In this document: piece after piece, positions 36,368-45,734 of the stretch
How positions within the stretch are numbered: position 1 is the first letter of the stretch
Layout of the letters: each line of letters begins with the position of its first letter
Assembly (NCBI GenBank): GCA_947576945.1
Contig: CANPTH010000020.1
Span: 1 to 60,482 of the forward strand
From: an uncultured Lachnospiraceae bacterium
Lineage (GTDB): Bacteria > Bacillota > Clostridia > Lachnospirales > Lachnospiraceae
Direction: 5' to 3'
DNA length: 60,482 nt
Notes under the pieces: model-generated
Databases searched by the model: none
Told to the model about the DNA's origin: nothing
The model's input: only the letters and a program-made list of their open reading frames with translations
Made by a program: the position numbers and the translations under genes

Positions 36368-36787
36368 TTACAGTGAAACAATAACGCTGGATTTCAAGTT
36401 GTCCGGCAACTCGCTTTCATCAACGGAAATACTTAACACAAAATCAACATGGAACTTTGTGCTGATTGTTTCCAGCTTATCGATGGTAGCGCCTATATCA
36501 CCGTCCTTCAGACAGGCAATCTGTAAGAAACTGTCAAGGTACATATACTGCAGGTCATGATCCTGTGAAATAATACCACAAATAAAACCAATGAATTCAT
36601 CACTGTTTGATACCAGATAGTCAGGTACGTCAATCAATCTGATCTTATTGTTCAGTTCGAACATATGCTTTCTGCTTTTGTCCAGATAAACAACATTCCC
36701 TTCCACATCTTTTATTTCTGTATTTACTTTATCCAATAAGTGTTTGGTCTTTCCTTTTCCCTTTTTTCCCACAATCAACTGAATCAT
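36368..36787 (-). CDS. small P-loop ATPase-like protein
   Basis: This 139-residue protein has a Walker A GKKGKGKT at residues 7-14 and a Walker-B-like LQYMYLDS. It lacks further domains. It resembles short proteins annotated as PilT-like in clostridia. The partner is unknown. ATG behind AGGAGGGATTC; its own terminator follows. Confidence 0.75.
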   Translation of the reverse strand: MIQLIVGKKGKGKTKHLLDKVNTEIKDVEGNVVYLDKSRKHMFELNNKIRLIDVPDYLVSNSDEFIGFICGIISQDHDLQYMYLDSFLQIACLKDGDIGATIDKLETISTKFHVDFVLSISVDESELPDNLKSSVIVSL

Positions 36788-36884
36788 GATGAATCCCTCC
36801 TAAAGTAAAATATTGGTATAATTATGATATCACTTCATCTAAACATATTATAAGTGAAAAGAAACAAAAAAACAACTAAAAATA

Positions 36885-37907
36885 TTATTTGATGATGCCA
36901 AGCAGATCTGTCATATCCGTATACAGCTGATCCCCGGAAGAATCTTTTAAAATCACAGATATATAAGATGTTCCGTCGCTGCCTTTGGCTAACAGGATCA
37001 AACAGCTGCCGGCGGCTGTCGTAGTTCCGGTCTTACCGCCTATGACCGTGACATTGGCGGGCATTTCCCAGGTTCCTCTCAAATATCTGTTTGAATTCTT
37101 AATGTCCAGTGTTTTTTCAGCGCCATTTCTGTCGTGATAAGAAGTGGTATAGGTGGCCATCTGTATGATCTGGTTAAACAATTCATATTGCAGAGCTTCC
37201 TGAAAGATCAGATACAGATCATAGGCCGTCATATAGTGCCCTTCTTCCGTCAGGCCATTTGGATTGGTAAAATTACAGTTCGTCGCGCCAATACTGGCGG
37301 CTTCTTCATTCATTTTGGCCACAAAAGCTTCTACGGAACCTGACACTCCCTCCGCAATCATAACAGCCACATCATTGGCTGACTGCAGTAAAAGTACATG
37401 TAAGGCCTGCTCCATTGTCATCTGGTCGCCTGGATTTAATCCACAGAGCGTAGCTCCCGGCTCGGTGATCCTGACATTCTCGGAAGCTGTCAGCATTTGA
37501 TCCGGGGAACCATATTTGATGGCCACAAGCGCTGTCATGATCTTGGTCAGACTGGCCGGATTAAGCTGTTCATTTACATTTTTGGCATAAATCGTTTCCA
37601 GGCTTTTGGTATTAAATAAAGCTGCCGCCCCTACATCCGGAAAAGAGGCTCCTGAGGCAGAGACATCACTCTCGCCGGCAACACAAAGATCGGATGCAAA
37701 AGGGGCCAATGTCTCCTGGGCTGACGATGTACCCGCAAGCTGAAAACTGCTGACATTTGTATTCATTTTGTATGCCATATCATATTGGACGCTGCCACAG
37801 CCTGTAACTACCATAACTGATCCCACAACCGCCACCAGCAGTCTGTATTTGATCTTTGTCCCTGTGATTCGGCCACAGGATAAAAATTTATTATTTGTAC
37901 ATTTCAC
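36885..37907 (-). CDS. D-alanyl-D-alanine carboxypeptidase (lipoprotein-type, DacA/F family)
   Basis: This 340-residue secreted PBP has a hydrophobic N-terminal segment ending in the lipobox VTGC (residue ~37). The catalytic motifs SLTK, SAN (LQSANDVAVM) and KTG (GGKTGTTTAAG) are present. It trims the terminal D-Ala from peptidoglycan stems. No C-terminal amphipathic anchor is seen, fitting lipid anchoring. The ATG overlaps the end of mgsA by 17 bp. Confidence 0.9.
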   Translation of the reverse strand: MKCTNNKFLSCGRITGTKIKYRLLVAVVGSVMVVTGCGSVQYDMAYKMNTNVSSFQLAGTSSAQETLAPFASDLCVAGESDVSASGASFPDVGAAALFNTKSLETIYAKNVNEQLNPASLTKIMTALVAIKYGSPDQMLTASENVRITEPGATLCGLNPGDQMTMEQALHVLLLQSANDVAVMIAEGVSGSVEAFVAKMNEEAASIGATNCNFTNPNGLTEEGHYMTAYDLYLIFQEALQYELFNQIIQMATYTTSYHDRNGAEKTLDIKNSNRYLRGTWEMPANVTVIGGKTGTTTAAGSCLILLAKGSDGTSYISVILKDSSGDQLYTDMTDLLGIIK

Positions 37908-38286
37908 GCCACTCTAGGTCTCCTCTTTCGAGCGATTTGATCATTAACTCCGCTGACGCCAGATTTGTTGCCAGTGGAATATTATGTTTATCACACAACA
38001 CCACCACATTATTGACATCCGGTTCATGTGATTTCGGATAGAGCGGATCACGCAGAAAGATCACAAGGTCGATCTGATTATGTTCAATCTGTGCGCCGAT
38101 CTGCTGTGCACCGCCTAAATGTCCGGCAAGATACTTGTGAATCGACAGATTCGTTACTTCCTCGATCAGCCGTCCGGTCGTTCCGGTCGCATACAAATCA
38201 TTTTTGCTTAAAATTCCCCGATAAGCAATGCAGAAATTCTGCATCAGTTTCTTCTTTGCATCGTGCGCAATTAACGCAATGTTCAT
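37891..38286 (-). CDS. mgsA: methylglyoxal synthase
   Basis: This 131-residue protein has the phosphate-binding ATGTTGRLI, the GGAQQIGAQI helix and the catalytic Asp in FLRDPLYPKSHEPDV. It converts dihydroxyacetone phosphate to methylglyoxal when phosphate is short. It lies 22 bp after rodA, a position seen in other clostridia. Confidence 0.96.
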   Translation of the reverse strand: MNIALIAHDAKKKLMQNFCIAYRGILSKNDLYATGTTGRLIEEVTNLSIHKYLAGHLGGAQQIGAQIEHNQIDLVIFLRDPLYPKSHEPDVNNVVVLCDKHNIPLATNLASAELMIKSLERGDLEWREMYK

Positions 38287-38308
38287 AATAACACCCTCTT
38301 TACTTATA

Positions 38309-39415
38309 TCATTTTTTGCATTGCAGTCGTACATTCAGTACGAACCCCACCCCAATATACAGGCTGACCAGCGAAGTTAATCCATAACTTACAAAAGGCA
38401 GTGGAATTCCTGTATTCGGAATCACTCCGGTAGCTACCGAAATATTGATAACACCTTGAAAACCAACCATTGCCGCTACCCCGGCAGCAATAATGGTTCC
38501 TGCAAGGTCTTTTGCCCTCCTAGCTACCATAATACATTCAAATGAGATTAAAATCAATAACACAATTACAGTACAGCCGCCTACAAATCCGAATTCTTCC
38601 CCAATAACCGCGTAAATAAAGTCAGTTTCAGGCTCTGAAATAAAATTTCCGTTCTTGACGGAACTGATCTCATTTGTTTTATATCCTTTACCATACAACA
38701 TACCGGAACCGATTGCAATAATAGAATTGGTCTGTTGGTAAGCCGTTGTCTTGGCATACTCTTCCGGGTAGATCCAGGCAAGGATACGCTCCTGCTGAAA
38801 ACCATTGATAATCTTCTGATCAGGCTGTAAGACCAGCATCAGCAGGATCACAAAGGCAGGGACAGCCACAGCGATCGCGCCGATAACATATTTCCAGCTG
38901 ATACCTCCGATCAGCAGGATCACGCAGAATAACAGACCGACCATAATGCTGGTGGACATATCCGGCTGCTTGTAGATCAAAGCCACCGGCGGCAGGAAAA
39001 GCAGCACACATGTACCGATTGTCTTAATAGAATGCATTTCCTCTTTATGTTTCATAATAAACTGCGCAAAGAATAATAATATCATGATCTTGGCGGTTTC
39101 TGAAGGCTGAAACTGAATTCCCATAATAACGACCCATCTTTTTGCGCCGTTTACTTCCACACCGATCAGTTTAACCAGCGCCAGAAGCGCAATATTCAGA
39201 AAATAGATCAGCCAATAAAGCTTAAGGAGCACAGAATAATCGAACAAAGAGATGACCAGCATCAAAAAAAGCCCCAATACAAATCCAGCGATCTGTTTGG
39301 TCTGCAGAGATTCCGTAGCGGCGCTGCCGATGGCAAGGATACCGATCACAGTAAGCGCCGATACTAAGAAAATCAATTTGAAATCATAATCCCTGATATG
39401 ATACTGCCGCAGCAT
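38309..39415 (-). CDS. rodA: rod-shape SEDS glycosyltransferase RodA
   Basis: This 368-residue protein has ten membrane segments and the SEDS motifs NGAKRWVVIMGIQFQPSETAK (in part), QPDMSTSIM with the catalytic Asp and GIPLPFVSYGLTS. It polymerises lipid II with PBP2 in the elongasome. It is the fifth and last of the shape/min genes here. Confidence 0.94.
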   Translation of the reverse strand: MLRQYHIRDYDFKLIFLVSALTVIGILAIGSAATESLQTKQIAGFVLGLFLMLVISLFDYSVLLKLYWLIYFLNIALLALVKLIGVEVNGAKRWVVIMGIQFQPSETAKIMILLFFAQFIMKHKEEMHSIKTIGTCVLLFLPPVALIYKQPDMSTSIMVGLLFCVILLIGGISWKYVIGAIAVAVPAFVILLMLVLQPDQKIINGFQQERILAWIYPEEYAKTTAYQQTNSIIAIGSGMLYGKGYKTNEISSVKNGNFISEPETDFIYAVIGEEFGFVGGCTVIVLLILISFECIMVARRAKDLAGTIIAAGVAAMVGFQGVINISVATGVIPNTGIPLPFVSYGLTSLVSLYIGVGFVLNVRLQCKK

Positions 39416-39464
39416 ATGCCGGTCTTCTCCTTTCTATCCTTCGTTCTTTAACCAGTCCCTGGGG

Positions 39465-39731
39465 TTAATCATTCTTAAGATCCAGGATTGGTATATTTGC
39501 ATACAGTGTGGGATTCTTATGCCCACGTCCCTTGTTTCCGGTCTTGGTAATCTGTATCTCCATACTTTTCGTATCAATCTTCATATATTTGGAAATTACC
39601 TGGGCGATGTCATTCTTTATCATTTCCATCATCTCCGGAGAACAATTGACCCGGTCGGATATCAACAGGATCTTTAATCTGTCTTTGGCAATTTCTCTGG
39701 AACTTTTTCGTTTTAGAATGTTTTTAAACAA
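39465..39731 (-). CDS. minE: cell division topological factor MinE
   Basis: This 88-residue protein has the anti-MinCD helix KDRLKILLISDRVNCSPEM and a C-terminal dimer domain. It stimulates MinD ATPase and drives pole-to-pole oscillation. It lies 11 bp after minD. Confidence 0.93.
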   Translation of the reverse strand: MFKNILKRKSSREIAKDRLKILLISDRVNCSPEMMEMIKNDIAQVISKYMKIDTKSMEIQITKTGNKGRGHKNPTLYANIPILDLKND

Positions 39732-39742
39732 CTTAATCCCCC

Positions 39743-40534
39743 CTAACCCTTATGAAAGATACCTGATACCCTGGCCCAGAATGAAACTCCTTTCTCCAGA
39801 TCGAGAAAGGGCACCTCTCTTCCGAGGATCCTGTAACAGATATTCTGATAGGCTTTGCCCGCCAGTGTATTACTGCCGACCAGTGGTTCCCCCTGATTGG
39901 TCGCGATCACCACATTCTCATCGTCAGGAACCATGCCTAACAAAGGCAGGGAAAGGATCTCCACTACGTCTTCGGAAGACATCATGTCTCCTCTTTTAAT
40001 CATATCGTAGCGGATCCGGTTAATGATCAAATCTATCTTATGTATTTCATTGGCCTCCAGCAGGCCGATAATGCGATCCGCATCCCTGATGGCGGAAACC
40101 TCCGGAGTAGTAATGACTAGCGCCCTGTCCGCGCCCGCTATGGCATTCTGAAATCCCTGTTCGATGCCTGCCGGACAATCCAGAATGATATAATCAAACT
40201 GGTCTTTCAGGTGACTTACCATTCTGACCATCTGTGTCGGATTGACAGCGCTCTTATCTCTCGTCTGTGCGGATGGAAGCAGAAATAAAGTGGGATACCT
40301 TTTGTCCCGGATGATGGCCTGCTTAATGCGGCAATTTCCCTCTACCACGTCTACCAGATTATAGACGATCCGGTTCTCCAGGCCCATAACCACATCCAGA
40401 TTCCGCAAACCGATATCGGTGTCGATCAGAATTACCTTCTTACCCATAGCGGCGAGACCCGTACCAACGTTTGCGGAAGTAGTGGTCTTGCCTACTCCGC
40501 CTTTCCCTGATGTGACGACAATTACTTCACTCAT
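39743..40534 (-). CDS. minD: septum-site ATPase MinD
   Basis: This 263-residue protein has a deviant Walker A (SGKGGVGKTTT), DTDIGLRNLDVVMGLE, and CPAGIEQGF. The C-terminal helix ends DLEKGVSFWARVSGIF, a membrane targeting sequence. The ATG at 40534 lies downstream of AGGAGG. A 166-bp gap with a palindrome separates it from minC. Confidence 0.96.
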   Translation of the reverse strand: MSEVIVVTSGKGGVGKTTTSANVGTGLAAMGKKVILIDTDIGLRNLDVVMGLENRIVYNLVDVVEGNCRIKQAIIRDKRYPTLFLLPSAQTRDKSAVNPTQMVRMVSHLKDQFDYIILDCPAGIEQGFQNAIAGADRALVITTPEVSAIRDADRIIGLLEANEIHKIDLIINRIRYDMIKRGDMMSSEDVVEILSLPLLGMVPDDENVVIATNQGEPLVGSNTLAGKAYQNICYRILGREVPFLDLEKGVSFWARVSGIFHKG

Positions 40535-40700
40535 ATCTTTTACTGACCTCCTCAATATGATGTATTATCGTCCCCTGAACAAGAGCAGGCCAGGTATAGC
40601 TTGCTCTGCAAGAATTTGCTGACAATGCATTCTTGCTGCTGTCCTGCAGTTTCCGGCAGGCATTCATCAATGCCGCGTTCCTGCATCTGCCATAATTCAT

Positions 40701-40718
40701 TATATCGTATACGATATA
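40701..40718. promoter_or_regulatory. 18-bp perfect palindrome between minC and minD
   Basis: TATATCGTATACGATATA abuts the minC stop codon. It is its own reverse complement over all 18 bases and its minus-strand right arm runs into TATAAT. It could be a dimeric-repressor operator with a -10 element for minD-minE. No regulator for it is visible here. Confidence 0.6.
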
Positions 40719-41399
40719 CTACACAGGCAGATTGTTCAGTAATTCTTTGGTAATCGGCTCCATTAGCACTCTTCCGTCTTCCACATAAGCAATCTTTGGC
40801 TGAACCTTTGGTCTGATCGACCATTTGCTCTGTTTTTCTGATGTTTTATATTTGAAATCACCGATCTTTAATTTCTCTGGTGACATTTCAAGCGCAACCA
40901 CAAAGTGGCCTTCTTCTCCGCTTCCTCCGGCATAGGCTTGTCCATAGAGGCCTCCCAGTATGACGATATCCTTATTGGATACAACGCAGGCGCCGGGATA
41001 TACATCCCCTAAAACAATGACGCTGTTCTCTGTCTCCAGCGTCTGGCCGTCTTTCAACGTCCCTTTATAGAATTGTCCCGCATTCTCCATGGCCTGCTGA
41101 TGCAGGGATAACTTCTGTAATGCCTTGATATAATTTTTGTCAGTCTCCTCATTCTTGCCGATAATACATACAATATTCAGGGAAGAGTTGGCCGATATCG
41201 TATTGACGATCTGTCGTTCTTCAAAATCAGACAATCCCCGCCCCTCAAAGGAGAGTACCATACTTGCATCTTTAAAAAAATGTGCCGACTCTTTGAATTT
41301 GAAGGCAATCTCCTGAATCAACTGAGAAAAAGGCATTTCCTCATCCAGCCAGATAGAAAGACCGTTTGGAAAGCTTTTGATAATAACCGGATTTTTCAT
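40719..41399 (-). CDS. minC: septum-site inhibitor MinC
   Basis: This 226-residue protein has an N-terminal FtsZ-inhibiting domain and a C-terminal right-handed beta-helix (VIVLGDVYPGACVVSNKDIVILGGLYGQAYAG in part). ATG at 41399 behind GGGAGG. It blocks FtsZ at the poles with MinD. Confidence 0.93.
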   Translation of the reverse strand: MKNPVIIKSFPNGLSIWLDEEMPFSQLIQEIAFKFKESAHFFKDASMVLSFEGRGLSDFEERQIVNTISANSSLNIVCIIGKNEETDKNYIKALQKLSLHQQAMENAGQFYKGTLKDGQTLETENSVIVLGDVYPGACVVSNKDIVILGGLYGQAYAGGSGEEGHFVVALEMSPEKLKIGDFKYKTSEKQSKWSIRPKVQPKIAYVEDGRVLMEPITKELLNNLPV

Positions 41400-41434
41400 C
41401 GAATTCTCCTCCCTGTATCTATGATCCACCGACA

Positions 41435-44326
41435 TCAATCCTCATTTACCACACCGCCCACCAGGGAGCCTGCAGTTCCTGTGATAATCTCGTCTTCGTC
41501 TTTTAACCCATAATAATATGCATAGACGTCCTTGGCGATCTGCGCGCTGTAACTTGAAGTGTAACCGTTAGCCACGCGGACGGTAACGGATATTTCCGGA
41601 TCCTCATAGGGTGCATAGCTGACAAAAAGCGCATGATTCGGGCGGCTTCTGTCCTCCTGCGCCGTACCAGTTTTGCCGGCCACATTGACATCAAGATCCG
41701 CAAAGTAAGCTTTTGCCTCCACTACCCTGCGCATGCCGGTATGAATGGCATCCCAGTAAGCCTGATCCATATCAATATGACTGCGAACCTGTGCCTCGTG
41801 CTCAAGAACAAGACCCGTGTTCTGGTTTTCTATTTTATCTATCAATGTTAAATTATAACATGTTCCGCTGTTGGCAACAGTTGTAACATATCGCGCGAGA
41901 CCTACGGTAGTATAGTTATTCGTGCCATGTCCGATAGCCGAACGAACGGCATCCTCACTGGATATCTCCGGTGTATATTCTTCGATCTCCACACCGGAAG
42001 GCTCCGATAATCCAAACAGATCAGCCGCTTTCGCCAGCTTATTGAGCGCAACGTCGTTGTTGTACGTATCGCCCACGATTCCAAGCCGGTAACCGACTTC
42101 ATAGAAAAAGCCATTACAGGAATGCTGAATACCTCCTGTCACATTCAAAGATCCATGCCCGGAAAGACGCCAGCACTTTGGTGGCGGAGATATCTTCTCG
42201 AAGATTCCTGTACAGGAAATCGTATCTGTCAAAGAGATTACACCTTCCGTTAGTCCGGCGGTAGCAGCTACAATTTTAAAGGTTGAACCAGGAGCGGTTC
42301 TCTGCTGTGTTGCATAGTTGATAAGCGGAGAAGACAGATCGTCCTGTAAGGCCGCAAAATATGCCGCATCCACACCATTGGCCATCTTATTGTTGTCGTA
42401 ACTGGGATAAGAAACCAGAGCCAGCACATTACCGGTATTAACGTCGGTGACAACAATAGAGCCTGAATGAGGATCGAGAGCCAGCTGTGCAGGCGTAATG
42501 TCCAGATTCTCGATCCGTTTCCGCATGAATACGTAAGCAGTCTCTGCGCCCGATTCAAACTGCTGCAGCTCTTCATCCGGAATCTCCACCAGATTCTGTT
42601 CCAACAACAGCTGGCAGATCTGCCTGCCTGTCAATTCATCGTTATTGATCATATAACGGTATATGCGCTTATCAAAGGTAAGATCTTTATCAAGACTGGT
42701 AAAAATATATTCAATCAGCTTCTGATAAATCTCAACAGAATCGGAATACCGGGAGTCGATATCTAATTTAGGGACATTGACCCAGTTCCTGGCGATGGTG
42801 TAATTCAGATATTCATTTAAACTGATTACCTCATCGGTTGTCCAGGCGATATAGGTTTCATCCTCTTTGTCAACCGCCGACCGCATGATGATGTCGTCAT
42901 CGTACAGCATCGAAACGATGTAGCTCTCATAATTCTGATACTCTTTGTCTAACATATTATATGGTGTACATGTCTCTTCCAACTCCTCACGAAGCGTTGC
43001 GTGAACAAAAGATTTCCTGTCTGTAAACGTCTGATGGACAAGGCGTTCCGTTTCCCTGGCATCCTCCTCTGCAAAATGAGCAGTATCAATAATATTGTTA
43101 TTGATACATGCAAAATAGACATCATAGATCGGAAGAATGATGTTTCCGCCGCTGCCACCCTCCGGTACATGATATTCCTTAATATTCTCCAGACTCTTAA
43201 GCAATATGCTTGCCAGCTTGGATTCCAATATATGATAACATGCCTTCTGCAGGTCGGTGTCCATGGTCAGCCACACATCATTTCCGGCCGAAGGTTCCGT
43301 TCTGTCGCTTGTCTCAATCACTTTACCCAGATTGTCCACAAAAACCGTCTCGGATCCCTTATTTCCCTGCAGCTCCATCTCCATGGATGCTTCTATGCCG
43401 GATTTTCCTACCGTATCGTTCAGATCATAGGAATCATCCTGCTCCTGCAGCTGTTGCAGCTCTTCCGGATTGATCTTGCCGGTATAGCCGATGATCTGTG
43501 CAAAATAGATACTGTCGTTATATTTACGGACAGTACCTTCCGCAATGGAAACACCGTCCAGGACATCTGCATTCTCCATCACCACAGCCACTGTCTCTTC
43601 AGACACATTGTTGGCTACCGTGGTGGCAATATAACGCTGGTAGCTGTTGGCGCTCATGGCAAAACGGATAGTAATGATTTTAAGGATTTCTTCTTTCGTA
43701 TAGCCAAGACCCGCTTCAAAAGTGGAAGAATCATCCGGGTCAGTGTAATTACCGATCCCATACCTGGTGGTACTGCACAGATATGCTATCACTTCATCAG
43801 GGGTGGCATTCTTCTCTTTTTCTTTAAAATCGTCATCGTCAATGGTGGCATGACCGTAAACATCCGCCAGAAAACGCAGAAGCTGCGTTCCTTCCACACT
43901 GTATCGATAGTTGCCGTTGCTGTCTAACACAATATGAAAATCATTGATGATCTTATCGCCGCAGCGCTCGATCAGGGTGATAAGATGATGGATCGTAGCA
44001 TTCAACCGGGCATTCTTTTTCCGGCCTGATTCGTATACATCTTCGATTGTGACCGAATAAGCCAGCTCATTATAGGCCAGTAAATTTCCGTTACAATCCA
44101 GAATATTGCCCCTGGTGGCCGGAATCGTGCGTTCCCTTGTAATCCTCAATTGAAAATTATTGAAATAGTCTTCTCCCTTAACGATCTGCAGCTGAAAGAT
44201 CGTATAGATCAGGTATCCGCCCATACCGAATAAAACCAATACGAGTATGAGCAGCCTGGAAGTGATCATATTCAAAAAATTTTCTTTAATGCGTTCCAGT
44301 ATATGATCAAACAAACTTCTTTCCAC
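41435..44326 (-). CDS. mrdA: penicillin-binding protein 2 (elongation transpeptidase), long form
   Basis: This 963-residue protein has an N-terminal membrane anchor (LLILVLVLFGMGGYLIYTIF), a PBP dimerisation domain and a transpeptidase domain with active-site STFK (Ser681), SCN (Ser736) and KTG (Lys885). It is some 300 residues longer than E. coli PBP2, mostly in the region between the dimerisation domain and the catalytic serine. It cross-links peptidoglycan with RodA. It overlaps mreD by 20 bp. Confidence 0.93.
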   Translation of the reverse strand: MERSLFDHILERIKENFLNMITSRLLILVLVLFGMGGYLIYTIFQLQIVKGEDYFNNFQLRITRERTIPATRGNILDCNGNLLAYNELAYSVTIEDVYESGRKKNARLNATIHHLITLIERCGDKIINDFHIVLDSNGNYRYSVEGTQLLRFLADVYGHATIDDDDFKEKEKNATPDEVIAYLCSTTRYGIGNYTDPDDSSTFEAGLGYTKEEILKIITIRFAMSANSYQRYIATTVANNVSEETVAVVMENADVLDGVSIAEGTVRKYNDSIYFAQIIGYTGKINPEELQQLQEQDDSYDLNDTVGKSGIEASMEMELQGNKGSETVFVDNLGKVIETSDRTEPSAGNDVWLTMDTDLQKACYHILESKLASILLKSLENIKEYHVPEGGSGGNIILPIYDVYFACINNNIIDTAHFAEEDARETERLVHQTFTDRKSFVHATLREELEETCTPYNMLDKEYQNYESYIVSMLYDDDIIMRSAVDKEDETYIAWTTDEVISLNEYLNYTIARNWVNVPKLDIDSRYSDSVEIYQKLIEYIFTSLDKDLTFDKRIYRYMINNDELTGRQICQLLLEQNLVEIPDEELQQFESGAETAYVFMRKRIENLDITPAQLALDPHSGSIVVTDVNTGNVLALVSYPSYDNNKMANGVDAAYFAALQDDLSSPLINYATQQRTAPGSTFKIVAATAGLTEGVISLTDTISCTGIFEKISPPPKCWRLSGHGSLNVTGGIQHSCNGFFYEVGYRLGIVGDTYNNDVALNKLAKAADLFGLSEPSGVEIEEYTPEISSEDAVRSAIGHGTNNYTTVGLARYVTTVANSGTCYNLTLIDKIENQNTGLVLEHEAQVRSHIDMDQAYWDAIHTGMRRVVEAKAYFADLDVNVAGKTGTAQEDRSRPNHALFVSYAPYEDPEISVTVRVANGYTSSYSAQIAKDVYAYYYGLKDEDEIITGTAGSLVGGVVNED

Positions 44327-44843
44327 TCCTTAGTTCACTGCGCTCCAAACTGGTATTGATCCAGAGAATGAGCGGATACAGGAAAATAGTAACAACAATC
44401 GTATAAACAATCTCAGGCAGTATGATATTCAAAAAATAGTACCCGAGATCAAACCGGCTGCGCAGCAAAAACATGATCACATAGCAGATGAATCCATAGA
44501 AGAGATCGCTTCCAAGAATAAGCGCAATGGGAAGCTTTATATCCTGCGGATAAAAGATGGTGCAGAATTTGCCATTCATGTAACCAATGTACATGTACAG
44601 CAGCCCGTAAAATCCGATAGTATTTCCAAAAAAAATATCTACCAGAAGACCACAGAAAAAACCGATCAAAAGTCCTGTCTTTTCCCCGCGCATAAATCCA
44701 AAGGAAGCCGTAAGTACAATCAGCAGGTTCGGCACAATTCCTCCGAACGCCAGGCTGCGGAATACAGTGCACTGCAATAAGAAACATATGAAGATTAAAA
44801 TGGCCGTGATCAATCCACGTTTTAGTTTCAACTTAATATTCAT
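44307..44843 (-). CDS. mreD: rod shape-determining protein MreD
   Basis: This 178-residue protein has about five membrane segments and an FGGIVPNLLIVLTASFGFMRGEKTGL segment typical of MreD. It is between mreC and PBP2, as expected. Confidence 0.92.
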   Translation of the reverse strand: MNIKLKLKRGLITAILIFICFLLQCTVFRSLAFGGIVPNLLIVLTASFGFMRGEKTGLLIGFFCGLLVDIFFGNTIGFYGLLYMYIGYMNGKFCTIFYPQDIKLPIALILGSDLFYGFICYVIMFLLRSRFDLGYYFLNIILPEIVYTIVVTIFLYPLILWINTSLERSELRSGKKFV

Positions 44844-44864
44844 GTCCCACCTGCAGCATTTCTG

Positions 44865-45734
44865 CTATTCTTCGATCGTCTGTTTCAGCTGTTTGATGAT
44901 AAGTACCTCTTCCAAATGCTCAAAGTCCACTGCCGGCGTTATATTGCCGGATTTGGTCAGATTATTGGCGTCCTGATCAATCTTGCTGATATAACCGATC
45001 AAAATGCCGGGCAGATACTTATCGCTGATATTGGAAGTGACGATCTTATCCCCTTCTACCACCGCATTGGCGCTGTCAATCAACTGTTCAAATTCTATCA
45101 CGCCTGTAGCGTAAAGCTTCAGGTTGCCAGATACAATCATGTTATCAGAACTGGACAGGACCATGGCACTGACGTTGGAATCATCCGCAATGATCGCCTT
45201 CACCTTCGCCCAATTTGGGCCAACATCCACTATGCGGCCAACCAAACCACTGCCGGCCATCACATTCATATCTACGGCGATACCGTCCTGTTCCCCCTTA
45301 TTGATTACGAAAGAATAGAACCAGTTCCCGGAATCTCTGGCAATAATGCGCGCCCCGGTCTTCTCATATTCGTCATACTGTGCGTCCAGGCTGTATAATT
45401 CTCTCAGATTTGTCAGTTCATACCGATCCTGCTGCAGTCTTGTATTCTCAATGGTCAGTTCATCAACCTGCTGCTTCAGATTCTCATTCTCTGCGATCAG
45501 ATCCCTGATCTGCACCAGTTCCTCGGAACGATTGGCAAGCCAGCTGCCTACCGCGCTGATTCCTTCCGCGAAGGGGACGATCGTATAGCCTGCGGCCGAA
45601 CTTAAAGGATCGCTGAACATGGTTGTGTTAAAAGTCAGAAGCACCAGGCCGGTGCAGAGGATTGTTAAAATAAAAAGGAGATATTTACTTGGTAAAGTAA
45701 ATTTCTCTCCTTTTCTTCTTACGATCGGACTCAT
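44865..45734 (-). CDS. mreC: rod shape-determining protein MreC
   Basis: This 289-residue protein has one membrane segment near residue 20-40, a coiled coil (residues ~68-105, NENLKQQVDELTIENTRLQQD) and two beta domains with ARDSGNWFYSFVINKGEQDGI. It bridges MreB to PBP2. Its ATG overlaps the mreB stop by 4 bp. Confidence 0.94.
   Translation of the reverse strand: MSPIVRRKGEKFTLPSKYLLFILTILCTGLVLLTFNTTMFSDPLSSAAGYTIVPFAEGISAVGSWLANRSEELVQIRDLIAENENLKQQVDELTIENTRLQQDRYELTNLRELYSLDAQYDEYEKTGARIIARDSGNWFYSFVINKGEQDGIAVDMNVMAGSGLVGRIVDVGPNWAKVKAIIADDSNVSAMVLSSSDNMIVSGNLKLYATGVIEFEQLIDSANAVVEGDKIVTSNISDKYLPGILIGYISKIDQDANNLTKSGNITPAVDFEHLEEVLIIKQLKQTIEE

Noticed and set aside
40552..40824. 90-codon frame between minC and minD on the minus strand
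   Set aside because: It overlaps the minC 3' end out of frame, spans the palindrome and lacks a ribosome site.
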